Below are positions 43,879-52,124 of a stretch of DNA of 64,000 nucleotides, one piece after another. Source of the DNA: CP2-2F sp034432555 (lineage in GTDB: Bacteria; Chloroflexota; Anaerolineae; Aggregatilineales; UBA2796); contig DAOUBW010000045.1 in NCBI GenBank assembly GCA_034432555.1, positions 1 to 64,000 of the forward strand. Direction: 5' to 3'. The notes under the pieces were generated by a model, which was not told the DNA's origin, searched no databases, and was given only the letters and a program-made list of their open reading frames with translations. A program made the translations under genes and the position numbers. How positions within the stretch are numbered: position 1 is the stretch's first letter; every line of letters starts with the position of its first letter.

Positions 43879-45840
43879 ATGGTTGAAACACAAAAGTTCC
43901 CACAGGGAACACGGCGAATGCAAGGCGGCGATAGCGCGGTTGGCAAAACGCTTAATGATCGCTACCGCATCACAGGCGTGCTAGGTGTAGGCGGCATGGG
44001 CATGGTCTATCTAGCGCGTGATATGAACTTTCCTGATGTAACACGTAATGTTGCCGTTAAGGAAATGCAAAACAGTGTAACGGATCCGGTGCAGCGCCAG
44101 ACGATGGCGGATCAATTTGCACGCGAGATCAGCATCCTTGCCTCGCTCACACACCCCGGCATTCCACAGATTATAGACCGCTTCATGCTGCAAGATCGCT
44201 TCTATTTGGTGATGGAATACATCAACGGCAAAGACCTTGAGGCATACATGAATACGATGCCTGATTTTATGCCGTTGGAGATTATCATCCGTTGGTCAAT
44301 TGAACTGTGCGATGTGCTGCATTACCTGCACAACCAAACGCCGCCTATCATCTTCCGCGATCTGAAGCCGTCCAACATCATGATTGATGCACACGGTAGA
44401 GTGCGCCTGATTGACTTTGGCATCGCCCGCAAGTTCCAAGAAAATTTGCCGCAAGTGACGCAGATCGGCACAGAAGGTTACGCTCCGCCTGAGCAGTATC
44501 GCGGCAAGGCAACCACACAGAGCGATATCTATTCGCTAGGCGCAACGCTGCACCATTTGCTCACCCGCAAAGACCCGCGCCTTGAACCGCAGTTCACCTT
44601 CAAGGAACGTCCGATCAAGCAGTTTAACCCGAATGTGCCAGATGCTTTTGTACAGCTGGTTATGCGCGCCCTTGAACAACAGCCCGAAGCACGCTTCAAA
44701 TCTGTTGAGGAAATGAAGCAGGCGATCCTCGCGGTAGAGCGCGGCATGAAGGCGCCGCAAGCACTCGGTGATGGGGTGGGCGCGGGTATGCCAAGCCTGA
44801 GTGGCGCACCCGCCCAGGGCGGCATAGGCACGTTGGCATGGGTCAGCAGCGCGTTGCAAGCCAGCCAGTTGGTCTGGAAGTTCCGCTGTGAGGATGAAAT
44901 TCGCGGCACGCCGACCGTTTGGGATAATTCTGTCTACATTGGCGTTTATGACAACAACCTCTATGTGCTGAATGCGCTCGACGGCAGCTATCGCTGGCAG
45001 TTCCCATCCAACGGTGGCATCGCCACCACGCCTGTGATCGTGCCAGAAGAAAACCTGGTCATGTTCGGTTCGCAGGATAAGACCTTCTACGCGGTGGATG
45101 CGCGCACAGGGCAGTTGGCGTGGTCGTTCCCGACCGATGCACCCATTCGCTCCTCACCTGTGGTGCATCATGGCGTGGTCTTTTTCGGCAACGATGACGG
45201 CAAGCTCTTTGCCTTGCGCTTTAATGCCATTAGCGGGCGCTTGGCGTGGAAGCATGATTGCAATGCGCCTATTCGTAGCCGCCCCTGCATCCACGAGAAT
45301 CTAGTGATTGTGGCAACCGAGGCGGGCGAAGTCGTCTGTGTGGACTTAGGTAACACCTTCAAATGGCGCTTCAACAAACCTAAGCGCCCGATTTATTCTT
45401 CGCCGATTGTGCATGACGGCGTCGTTTTTTTCGGCGGCATGGATATGCACCTCTACGGCGTGGATATTCAAAACGGGTGGGGCGTTTGGCGGCAGCGTAT
45501 TGGTGGGCGTATTGTTGGCTCGCCGCTGATCGTTGGGCGGAATGTGTATGTTGGTGCGGACGATAACATGCTCTATGCAATGGAACTTGGTACGAACAAG
45601 CCGCCAATTTGGAAATTTATGACCGAAGGGCAAATCGTTAGTGCGCCTGTGTTTGCCAATGGTGCGGTATATTTTGGCAGTGCCGACCACTGCGTGTATA
45701 GTGTAGATACGCGCAAAGGGCAGCAGCGCTGGAAGTATGAAACAGGCGGGCCAATTACATCGTCGGGTGCTATTTCGGAAAACGGCACGACTCTCTACAT
45801 CGGTTCGACCGACAAGACGATGTATGCACTCAATCTCTAG
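43879..45840 (+). CDS. Ser/Thr protein kinase with C-terminal PQQ beta-propeller
   Basis: A 653-residue fusion. Kinase domain at about 29-290: Gly-rich loop LGVGGMGMVYLA, Lys61 in NVAVKEM, catalytic FRDLKPSNIMID (Asp161, with Phe in place of the His of HRD), DFG at 179-181, and GTEGYAPPEQYRGK with the PEQ variant. A Gly/Ala-rich linker follows, then seven or so PQQ-type blades (VYIGVYDNNLYVLNALDGSYRW, MFGSQDKTFYAVDARTGQLAW, VFFGGMDMHLYGVDIQ, VYFGSADHCVYSVDT) to the end. No membrane segment lies between, so the propeller should be cytoplasmic, probably docking substrates. First gene of a six-gene signalling array. Confidence 0.93.
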   Translation: MVETQKFPQGTRRMQGGDSAVGKTLNDRYRITGVLGVGGMGMVYLARDMNFPDVTRNVAVKEMQNSVTDPVQRQTMADQFAREISILASLTHPGIPQIIDRFMLQDRFYLVMEYINGKDLEAYMNTMPDFMPLEIIIRWSIELCDVLHYLHNQTPPIIFRDLKPSNIMIDAHGRVRLIDFGIARKFQENLPQVTQIGTEGYAPPEQYRGKATTQSDIYSLGATLHHLLTRKDPRLEPQFTFKERPIKQFNPNVPDAFVQLVMRALEQQPEARFKSVEEMKQAILAVERGMKAPQALGDGVGAGMPSLSGAPAQGGIGTLAWVSSALQASQLVWKFRCEDEIRGTPTVWDNSVYIGVYDNNLYVLNALDGSYRWQFPSNGGIATTPVIVPEENLVMFGSQDKTFYAVDARTGQLAWSFPTDAPIRSSPVVHHGVVFFGNDDGKLFALRFNAISGRLAWKHDCNAPIRSRPCIHENLVIVATEAGEVVCVDLGNTFKWRFNKPKRPIYSSPIVHDGVVFFGGMDMHLYGVDIQNGWGVWRQRIGGRIVGSPLIVGRNVYVGADDNMLYAMELGTNKPPIWKFMTEGQIVSAPVFANGAVYFGSADHCVYSVDTRKGQQRWKYETGGPITSSGAISENGTTLYIGSTDKTMYALNL

Positions 45841-45867
45841 GGCAACGGGCAAGGTGGAGTAATTCTC

Positions 45868-46881
45868 ATGGGATTTCTGCGTCGTATTTTTAACTCACGT
45901 CCAGAGGCAGCGCCAACAAAGGCAGCCGAAACGCCACCGGCGGTGGTGCCTGTGCCAAATGAGCCTGCCGATCCCTTGGTCACACCCACTGACCGCCCAG
46001 CGCCAGACGCACCGACAGCCGAAGTGCCTGCCGCTGGCTTGGTAACGACCAAACTAGAGCAGCCCGGCGTCACCCGCAATATTCAAGATATAGAGCCATT
46101 TGTGGGCATTCCCGGCAAACACCTTGCCTACGGCATCAACAGTGATAAGGGTGTGGTGCGCCAAAACAACCAAGACTCGCTCTTTGCGATGCTCACCTCT
46201 CAGGTTGGCGCGCAAACCATGCCCGACTTTGGGCTATTCGTCGTGGCGGACGGTATGGGCGGTCACGAGAATGGCGAGCGTGCTTCTGCCCTTGCTGCAC
46301 GTATTGTCGGGCAGTATGTGCTAAGCAATTTTTACCTAAAGCGCTTGTCAGGCAGCGATAACGATGATCTCTACCTCAACGAAATCCTCACCGAAGCGCT
46401 CCAAAAGGCGAATGAGATGGTTGTCAGCGAAACACCCGAAGGTGGTACGACTGTGACAGCGGCTGCTATCAACGGCAGCATGGCATACATCGCGCATGTG
46501 GGCGATAGCCGCGCCTATCTGATCACGGAAGAAGGCATTGATCAGATCACTCACGATCATTCCCTTGTGCAGCGCCTGATTGATTTGGATCACCTAACGC
46601 CCGATGAAGCAGCCGTGCATCCGCAGCGCAACGTGCTGTACCGCGCCATTGGGCAGAACGATACCCTAGAGATAGATACGCTTGTGCGCCGTCTGCCGCA
46701 CGGTGCGCGCCTGATGCTGTGCAGTGATGGACTCTGGAATATGGTGAATGAGACGGAGTTACGGCACATCATCACCAGCGCACAAACACCCCAAGAGGCT
46801 TGTGACCGTCTTATTGAACTTGCAAATCAGAACGGTGGTAATGATAATATTACGGTTATTCTTGTACAGATTCCTGGATGA
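45868..46881 (+). CDS. PP2C-type Ser/Thr phosphatase with N-terminal extension
   Basis: A 337-residue protein. Residues 1-85 are a Pro/Ala/Thr-rich low-complexity extension starting MGFLRRIFNSRPEA. The PP2C domain follows with all metal-site motifs: SDKGVVRQNNQDSLFA, FVVADGMGGHENGERAS, GGTTVTAAAINGSMAYIAHVGDSRAYLI, LMLCSDGLWNMVNE and GGNDNITVILV. It should reverse phosphorylation by the adjacent kinase. It begins 27 bases after the kinase stop. The extension might hold kinase-dependent phosphothreonines for the FHA protein encoded downstream (inference). Confidence 0.93.
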   Translation: MGFLRRIFNSRPEAAPTKAAETPPAVVPVPNEPADPLVTPTDRPAPDAPTAEVPAAGLVTTKLEQPGVTRNIQDIEPFVGIPGKHLAYGINSDKGVVRQNNQDSLFAMLTSQVGAQTMPDFGLFVVADGMGGHENGERASALAARIVGQYVLSNFYLKRLSGSDNDDLYLNEILTEALQKANEMVVSETPEGGTTVTAAAINGSMAYIAHVGDSRAYLITEEGIDQITHDHSLVQRLIDLDHLTPDEAAVHPQRNVLYRAIGQNDTLEIDTLVRRLPHGARLMLCSDGLWNMVNETELRHIITSAQTPQEACDRLIELANQNGGNDNITVILVQIPG

Positions 46882-46931
46882 TGGCTTCAAACCCTGAACA
46901 AGGATTCGTTTCTGATTGAGGACGCCTTAAT

Positions 46932-48392
46932 ATGCTAGACCTCTATACTGTGCTAGGCGTAACGCCCGACGCGCTTGAGGATGATATTCGCCGCGCTTAC
47001 CGTTCAGCAGCGCGGCGCTTGCATCCTGATGTGAACGGGCATCCCGGCGCAGCCAACCAATTCCGTGATATTACGGCAGCGCACGAAGTGCTGACCAACC
47101 TCACTGAGCGTGCAAAATACGACAACAAGCGCCGCCAACTCGGTCTGGGACGGCAATATTTCACTTTGCGCGTAACGCCGAGCACACGCGCCTTGCCCGC
47201 CTTAAATGAAACACAAGTGCTTTACCTGCTCATTGAGCTAATTCCCGACCCTACCATAGACCGCAGCACCACTAGCACGCCCTTGAACCTGACCCTGGTC
47301 ATTGACCACAGCACCTCTATGAATGGTGTGCGCCTTGAACGGACAAAAGTGGCTGCCCACCGTCTGATCGATCAATTAGCAGACAGCGATATTTTCTCTG
47401 TGGTTGCCTTTAGCGACCGTGCCGAAGTGCTGGTGAAGGCAGCCCCGCTCACTGATAAGAACGTTGCCAAGACCATGATCACCACCATTCAGGCAGGCGG
47501 CAGCACCAAAATTTATGAAGGGTTGCAGGCTGCCTATGATCAGAATCGGCGCTACGCAGGCAAGAACTTTGCCAACCACATCATCTTCATCACCGATGGG
47601 CGCACCTACGGCGACGAAGCGAAATGCCTCACCTTGGCGGAGCGCTGCAACGAAGAAGGCATTGGCATCAGCGCGATGGGTATCGGCGACGAATGGAATG
47701 ATGTTTTTCTTGATCAGTTGGCAAGCATCACCGGCGGCACCTCACAGTATATCAATTCGCCCAATGTAGTGCAGCGTTTGCTAGAAGAGCGCTTGCGTTT
47801 GCTTGGGCAAGCCGTGGCAGAGCGTGTTACACTCTCCTTAGCGCCTGACCCTGATGTGATTATTGAAGGTGGCTTTCGCCTTTCGCCCAGCGCACAGCCA
47901 ATCTCCATCGAAAGCGATCCTATCCCGATTGGTCAGGTGTTAGCACAACTGCCAACTTCTGCCATCTTCACGCTGCAATTGCCGCCACTGACAGAGGTTG
48001 GCACACGCAGTGTGATCCGCTTTGCGGTCGAAGGTGATATTTTGTGGGATAAACATACAAACTATCGGCTCGTGGCAGATATTTCGCTAGAGGTGATGAC
48101 GAATCCGCCTGTTGAGGAGCCGCCGCGCATTATCCTAGATGCGCTAAGCAAACTGGCGCTCTACCGCATTCAGCAGAAGGCGGCGGAAGCAGCCGCACGT
48201 GGCGATATTCGTGAGGCAACCCGCAAACTAGAGACGGTTGCCACCCGCCTATTGGCAGGCGGTCACACAGAACTAGCAAAGATTGCTATGACAGAAGCGC
48301 GCCGCCTCTCAAAAACACACGCCCTCTCTGAGGAAGCGCAAAAAGCGCTGAAATATGGCACGCGCCATTTACTGCTCACACCAGGTGAGTAG
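46932..48392 (+). CDS. J-domain/VWA-domain fusion protein
   Basis: A 486-residue protein with an unusual pairing. Residues 1-68 are a DnaJ domain (LYTVLGVTPDALEDDIRRAY, HPD at 31-33, AHEVLTNLTERAKYD). Residues about 118-290 are a von Willebrand A domain with an intact MIDAS: DHSTS (Asp125, Ser127, Ser129), GGSTKIYEGL and FITDGRTYGDE. A beta-rich domain and a C-terminal helical part (KLALYRIQQKAAEAAARGDIREAT) follow, as in many bacterial VWA proteins. The HPD means it can stimulate an Hsp70 ATPase. No dnaK or grpE is in the window. It lies 50 bases after the phosphatase gene in the signalling array. Confidence 0.9.
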   Translation: MLDLYTVLGVTPDALEDDIRRAYRSAARRLHPDVNGHPGAANQFRDITAAHEVLTNLTERAKYDNKRRQLGLGRQYFTLRVTPSTRALPALNETQVLYLLIELIPDPTIDRSTTSTPLNLTLVIDHSTSMNGVRLERTKVAAHRLIDQLADSDIFSVVAFSDRAEVLVKAAPLTDKNVAKTMITTIQAGGSTKIYEGLQAAYDQNRRYAGKNFANHIIFITDGRTYGDEAKCLTLAERCNEEGIGISAMGIGDEWNDVFLDQLASITGGTSQYINSPNVVQRLLEERLRLLGQAVAERVTLSLAPDPDVIIEGGFRLSPSAQPISIESDPIPIGQVLAQLPTSAIFTLQLPPLTEVGTRSVIRFAVEGDILWDKHTNYRLVADISLEVMTNPPVEEPPRIILDALSKLALYRIQQKAAEAAARGDIREATRKLETVATRLLAGGHTELAKIAMTEARRLSKTHALSEEAQKALKYGTRHLLLTPGE

Positions 48393-48410
48393 CTCTTTGG
48401 GAGATCGTTT

Positions 48411-48920
48411 ATGAAAGTATGTCCTTATTGCGCTCACAGCAACCGCGAAGGTATCCTCTTCTGCGAAGAGTGTGGGCAAGTTTTGTATACTGAGCAAGGT
48501 GCTGCCACCTCAACCAAGCGCCTGCCCGTTGGGACGGGTGGTTTAAGCGCCAAAGGTGGCTGGGGAACGGCTCGCTTTAATCAATCTGCCACCATTATGC
48601 TGCACATTCGGGATAATCCTTCCCCAATTGAGGTCAAGCCGCAGCAAGAGACCATTCTAGGACGCTATGATGGCAGTAGCTCCTCCACGCCCACCATAGA
48701 CCTAACGCCTTTCGGCGCCTATGAGAACGGCGTTTCGCGCATTCATGCCGCCATTCGGCGCGGTGAGGATACGCTAACCCTTGTGGACTTAGGGAGTGTG
48801 AATGGCACACACCTAAACGGACAGCGCCTCATCCCAAACCAGCCACGTGTGCTGCGTGATGGCGATGAGATTCGGATTGGCAAATTGGTTTGCCACGTCT
48901 TTTTCAAAACAAGCAGCTAA
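48411..48920 (+). CDS. Zinc-ribbon FHA-domain protein
   Basis: A 169-residue protein. An N-terminal four-cysteine zinc ribbon (CPYC at 4-7 and CEECG with Cys18 and Cys21) is followed by a Thr/Ser-rich linker. The FHA domain, about 80-165, shows ILGRYDGSSS, NGVSRIHAAIRR with the conserved Ser-Arg-x-His, and DLGSVNGTHLNGQRL. FHA domains bind phosphothreonine peptides, here probably made by the array's kinase. It starts 18 bases after the VWA gene. The Arg in LGRY and the SRIH and NGT segments needed for binding are all present. Confidence 0.92.
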   Translation: MKVCPYCAHSNREGILFCEECGQVLYTEQGAATSTKRLPVGTGGLSAKGGWGTARFNQSATIMLHIRDNPSPIEVKPQQETILGRYDGSSSSTPTIDLTPFGAYENGVSRIHAAIRRGEDTLTLVDLGSVNGTHLNGQRLIPNQPRVLRDGDEIRIGKLVCHVFFKTSS

Positions 48921-48935
48921 TCAAGAAGGAAGATT

Positions 48936-49175
48936 ATGGCTTATACACTCTACATACACCTCATCAGCGATCCGCCATTACTGCTCGACGTAGACGAACT
49001 GCCTACCCTTACCGATAACCTCGTCATCGGCAGAAATCCGCGCACCCGTGACGGTAAGGATTATGGAAACGTGCTGCCGGAAGTTACCACAGTCATGTTC
49101 CCGATGGCGCGCATTAGCTTCATTGAAATAATGCCGACCGACGATGAGCCAACGCTGTTGCCCTTCCGCGATTAA
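48936..49175 (+). CDS. 79-residue protein of unknown function in the signalling array
   Basis: Starts MAYTLYIHLISDPPLLLDVDEL with GGAAG 5-6 bases before the ATG. It has no signal peptide or membrane segment. It carries IGRNPRTRDGKDYGN, which is reminiscent of the phosphate-loop start of an FHA domain (IGRxPxxx) but lacks the SxxH and NG motifs, and ends in an acidic TDDEPTLL. It is too short for a complete FHA fold. Position between the FHA protein (15 bases) and the response regulator (21 bases) argues that it is a real gene and a component of the system. Function not recognised. Confidence 0.7.
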   Translation: MAYTLYIHLISDPPLLLDVDELPTLTDNLVIGRNPRTRDGKDYGNVLPEVTTVMFPMARISFIEIMPTDDEPTLLPFRD

Positions 49176-49196
49176 GTACGCTACAGGAGCACTTTT

Positions 49197-49964
49197 ATGG
49201 TTGGCAAACCTGCTGGTGGCAGCAAAACGCCTTCCGCACCGCGTGAACGCCAGCGCGTTCTTGTGGTGGATGACGAGCCGCGCATGATCGGCTTCATCCG
49301 CATGAACTTGGAATTGGAAGGCTTTCAGGTTATTGAGGCGACAGATGGCGTGCGCGCCCTAGAAGCTGTCCGCACCCAACTGCCCGATGTAGTGCTGTTG
49401 GATGTGATGATGCCCAACTTAGACGGCTTCGAGACGCTGCGGATGCTGCGCGAATTCTCCAGCCTGCCTGTCATCATGCTGACGGCGAAAGGCGAAGAAG
49501 ATGATAAGGTGAAGGGCTTAGAACTGGGCGCCGATGACTACATCACCAAGCCGTTCGGTCCGCGTGAGCTTTCCAGCCGCATTCGTGCAGTGCTGCGCCG
49601 TGCCGAAAGCGCCACCAGCACGCCTGAACATGCCATCCTCAAAGTGGATGATCGTCTCAGCGTGGATTTTAACCGCCGCGCCGTCATCGTGAATGGCGAA
49701 TTGATCAAGCTGCGCCCTACCGAGTTCCGCCTGATCTACCACCTGATCGAAAATGCTGGCTGGACGGTGCCGCACGAGCAAATTCTTGCCAAAGTGTGGG
49801 GCTATGAATACCGCGACGAAACGCACTATGTGCGGCTTTATGTGAACTATCTGCGCGAAAAGATCGAAGAAGACCCTGCCCATCCAAAGTATATCCTCAC
49901 AGAGCGCGGCGTTGGCTACCGCTTTGTGGATTTCAAACGCGAGCTACGCGGTGAGAGCACCTGA
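49197..49964 (+). CDS. OmpR/PhoB-type response regulator
   Basis: A 255-residue regulator. The receiver domain has VLVVDDEPRM (Asp25/26), the phosphorylatable Asp69 in LLDVMMPNLDG, the switch Thr in MLTAKGEEDD and Lys in YITKPFGP. The C-terminal winged-helix domain (LIKLRPTEFRLIYHLIENAG, HYVRLYVNYLREKIEED, ILTERGVGYRFV) binds DNA. No histidine kinase is adjacent, so it may be driven by a remote kinase or by the Ser/Thr kinase of the array. A nonconserved N-terminal stretch of 18 residues (KPAGGSKTPSAPRERQ) precedes the receiver. Last gene of the array. Confidence 0.95.
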   Translation: MVGKPAGGSKTPSAPRERQRVLVVDDEPRMIGFIRMNLELEGFQVIEATDGVRALEAVRTQLPDVVLLDVMMPNLDGFETLRMLREFSSLPVIMLTAKGEEDDKVKGLELGADDYITKPFGPRELSSRIRAVLRRAESATSTPEHAILKVDDRLSVDFNRRAVIVNGELIKLRPTEFRLIYHLIENAGWTVPHEQILAKVWGYEYRDETHYVRLYVNYLREKIEEDPAHPKYILTERGVGYRFVDFKRELRGEST

Positions 49965-49982
49965 GTGAGCGTTCTCCTTCAC

Positions 49983-50591
49983 TTATTTGCCTTGCTCTAG
50001 CAGCGTCAGCAGCAGCGGATGCAGTTTGCCTAACGCCCTAGCGCGGTGGCTGATCAGGTCTTTTTCAGCGGCAGGCAGTTCGCCAAGCGTCCGCCCATCA
50101 GGCAGCCCAAAGATCGGATCGTAGCCAAAGCCGTTCTCACCACGCGGCGTGTAGGCAACACTGCCTTCCACACGCCCTTCTGCCGCTAACGTGATTGTGC
50201 CATCGGGCAGCGGCAGCACCAACGCCACCACACACACGAAGCGCGCCGTGCGTCTCTCCGTTGGCACACCCTCTAGGGCAGCCAGCAATTTCGCGTTGCG
50301 TGCTGCGGCGGTTGGTGCATAGCGCGCTGAGTAGACGCCCGGCGCACCGCCCAGCGCATCCACAACCAAGCCCGAATCATCGGCAAGCACCACAAGTCCA
50401 GTCTGCGCGCTGTAGGCGTGCGCTTTCAGCAGCGCATTTGCCTCAAAGGTTGCGCCTGTTTCTTCCACATCAGGCAGGCTTTCGGGTAAGTCTGCCAGCG
50501 AGAGCCAGCGCAGGGGCAAATCCGCCAGCAAGCGCTGATACTCTCGCATTTTGCCCGCATTGGTGGTTGCCACCAAAAGCTGATCGATCAC
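49983..50591 (-). CDS. rdgB: Non-canonical purine NTP pyrophosphatase (Ham1/RdgB)
   Basis: A 202-residue RdgB: LLVATTNAGKMREYQRLLAD at the N-terminus, TGATFEANALLKAHAYS, VVLADDSGLVVDALGGAPGVYSARYA near residue 70, ENGFGYDPIFGLPDGRTLGEL and ISHRARALGKL near the end. It hydrolyses ITP, XTP and dITP to monophosphates to keep deaminated purines out of nucleic acids. The ATG overlaps the upstream LysM stop by 4 bases, so the pair is one transcript. It ends 18 bases from the convergent response-regulator gene. Confidence 0.95.
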   Translation of the reverse strand: MIDQLLVATTNAGKMREYQRLLADLPLRWLSLADLPESLPDVEETGATFEANALLKAHAYSAQTGLVVLADDSGLVVDALGGAPGVYSARYAPTAAARNAKLLAALEGVPTERRTARFVCVVALVLPLPDGTITLAAEGRVEGSVAYTPRGENGFGYDPIFGLPDGRTLGELPAAEKDLISHRARALGKLHPLLLTLLEQGK

Positions 50592-51232
50592 GGGCGCGGA
50601 TTGACCACAAAGTTAAAGCCGTAGTAGCCTGACCCACGCGCACGGACGAGGATTGAGAACGACGCCCCACGCAGCGCCACGCCGCCAACATCCGCCGGAA
50701 TGGTAAAATTGGTGGTAAGCGTGCCGTCTGCGTTCACGGTTGCCGAGCCAGAGGGCAGCGCGGGATAAGTGGGCTGGATGCCGGGCGTGCGTGGTGCAAT
50801 GAAAATATCGACCGTGGCGTTGCCGGGGAAGCGCTGCCCGGAGATCACAATCGTATCGCCCACACCGGCTGTGCGTGTGCTGAAATCAATAAAGGGATAG
50901 ACGCCGGGTGGTGGGTAGTAAACAATTGGGTTCGGATTCGGGGTAGGCGTCACTGGCACGCCAATCGGCGGCACCGCACGCGGTGGAATGCAAATTACCT
51001 GTCCGGCACGCACATAGTTCGGGTTGGGCAAGCCGTTATACTGCTGAAGCACCGTCCAGCTATAGCCGTATGCCAAGCCGATGCGGAACAAGTTTTCGCC
51101 GCGCTGCACCACATGCTGAACAGCACAGACTTGGGCGCGGGCAGGTGTTGCCACGCTCAAGCTGGCAGCAGCCACCATCACAATCACCATGAACACAGTC
51201 AAAACACGGTAGAACTTGCGGGTGCGGTTCAT
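50588..51232 (-). CDS. Secreted LysM-domain protein
   Basis: A 214-residue exported protein. A signal peptide (FYRVLTVFMVIVMVAAASLSVATPARA) ends near residue 33. A LysM domain follows: HVVQRGENLFRIGLAYGYS, then LQQYNGLPNPNYVRAGQVICIPP. After a Pro-rich linker, a C-terminal beta-sandwich-like part (GVGDTIVISGQRFPGNATVDIFIAP) resembles an IPT/TIG or Ig-like domain. LysM binds peptidoglycan or related glycans, so the protein likely sits in the cell wall or surface layer. It is upstream of rdgB with a 4-base overlap. No enzymatic domain is seen. Confidence 0.88.
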   Translation of the reverse strand: MNRTRKFYRVLTVFMVIVMVAAASLSVATPARAQVCAVQHVVQRGENLFRIGLAYGYSWTVLQQYNGLPNPNYVRAGQVICIPPRAVPPIGVPVTPTPNPNPIVYYPPPGVYPFIDFSTRTAGVGDTIVISGQRFPGNATVDIFIAPRTPGIQPTYPALPSGSATVNADGTLTTNFTIPADVGGVALRGASFSILVRARGSGYYGFNFVVNPRP

Positions 51233-51344
51233 GTAACAATCCTTTCAAGGTAGGCTTATTCGGCTGAGGCATAAACAGGCTGTGCCTATGCTGATCAGCG
51301 TTGCTTAAGTCTATGTCAGTCTAGCGAAATGCGCTAGTCATGCC

Positions 51345-51882
51345 CTACGCACTTCTAACAACCTTCGGACGCCGCACCAATCGCGCAAGGGCAAGCAGCA
51401 CCGCTACAACTGCCCACCCCCATGCCCAATCTGCGTTTTGCGGCGGCAGCGGCAAGTCTACCAGCGGCGTGACGATCACCATGAAGATGCGATCCTTATT
51501 CTCTATGAATGCCTCTAGGGTGAAGGGAATGCCGAGACTCTCAAGGTAGGGCTTGATAGCAGGGCTGCGCTGAAAGTGCTGAAAGACACGGCGGAAGTGT
51601 GCTTCATCGGTGCAGCGCGCTGCCTTGCCGCCGAAAACACCCACACGCGGCACTTGCAGGGTGACGTTTGGATCCGACTCGATGTTTTTGAGCCAGTCGG
51701 CGTGTTTGCCCCACGCCGAAATAACGTAGTAATTACCGTCAACAAATGTGCTTTCAACTATGGTGCGGCGCGCCAAGCCCCAAGCGCCAGGCGTAAAGCG
51801 GTGCTTTGAACAACCACCGCCGTCCGCCCTGCTGCGGATAGACCGCGATAATATCCCGATAGCGTGCTTCTGAAAGCGCCAT
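51345..51882 (-). pseudogene. Deazaflavin (F420)-type nitroreductase/DDN-family gene, frameshifted with apparent internal deletion
   Basis: From ATG 51882 the minus strand reads MALSEARYRDIIAVYPQQGG through YAWRLGLGAP in one frame, stopping at 51756-51754. The rest of the family pattern (RRTIVESTFVDGNYYVISAWG, HADWLKNIESDPNVTLQVPRVG) continues in another frame to 51345. Family proteins have a TTTGRKSG-type loop between these halves; it is missing here. The junction near 51768-51786 therefore combines a frameshift with loss of roughly 15-20 codons. The C-terminus keeps a membrane-like tail (WAWGWAVVAVLLALARLV). It probably is not functional unless the second part is expressed alone. Confidence 0.7.
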
Positions 51883-52124
51883 AGCAATAGCCTCCAAACC
51901 TTAAACGGATTGCGCTATTTTTCACAATGTCGGCAGAAACTCACCTTTATTTAGTGCTTGCCCGCCCTAGCCATTAATCAATTTTGGCGAGCAGGCAAAT
52001 CGGCTTGATCATAACCCTTGCCTTATCTCGCGCTATAATTCCACAAACTTAGTATAATGCAGTAGCGTATCGAGCGACTCAGGCATTTGCGCCAAATGCC
52101 TGCCTACACAGGAATGCATATCTG

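Noticed and set aside
50195..50632. 145-codon plus-strand open frame over rdgB
   Set aside because: It is a Pro/Ser/His-rich shadow opposite a confident RdgB gene.
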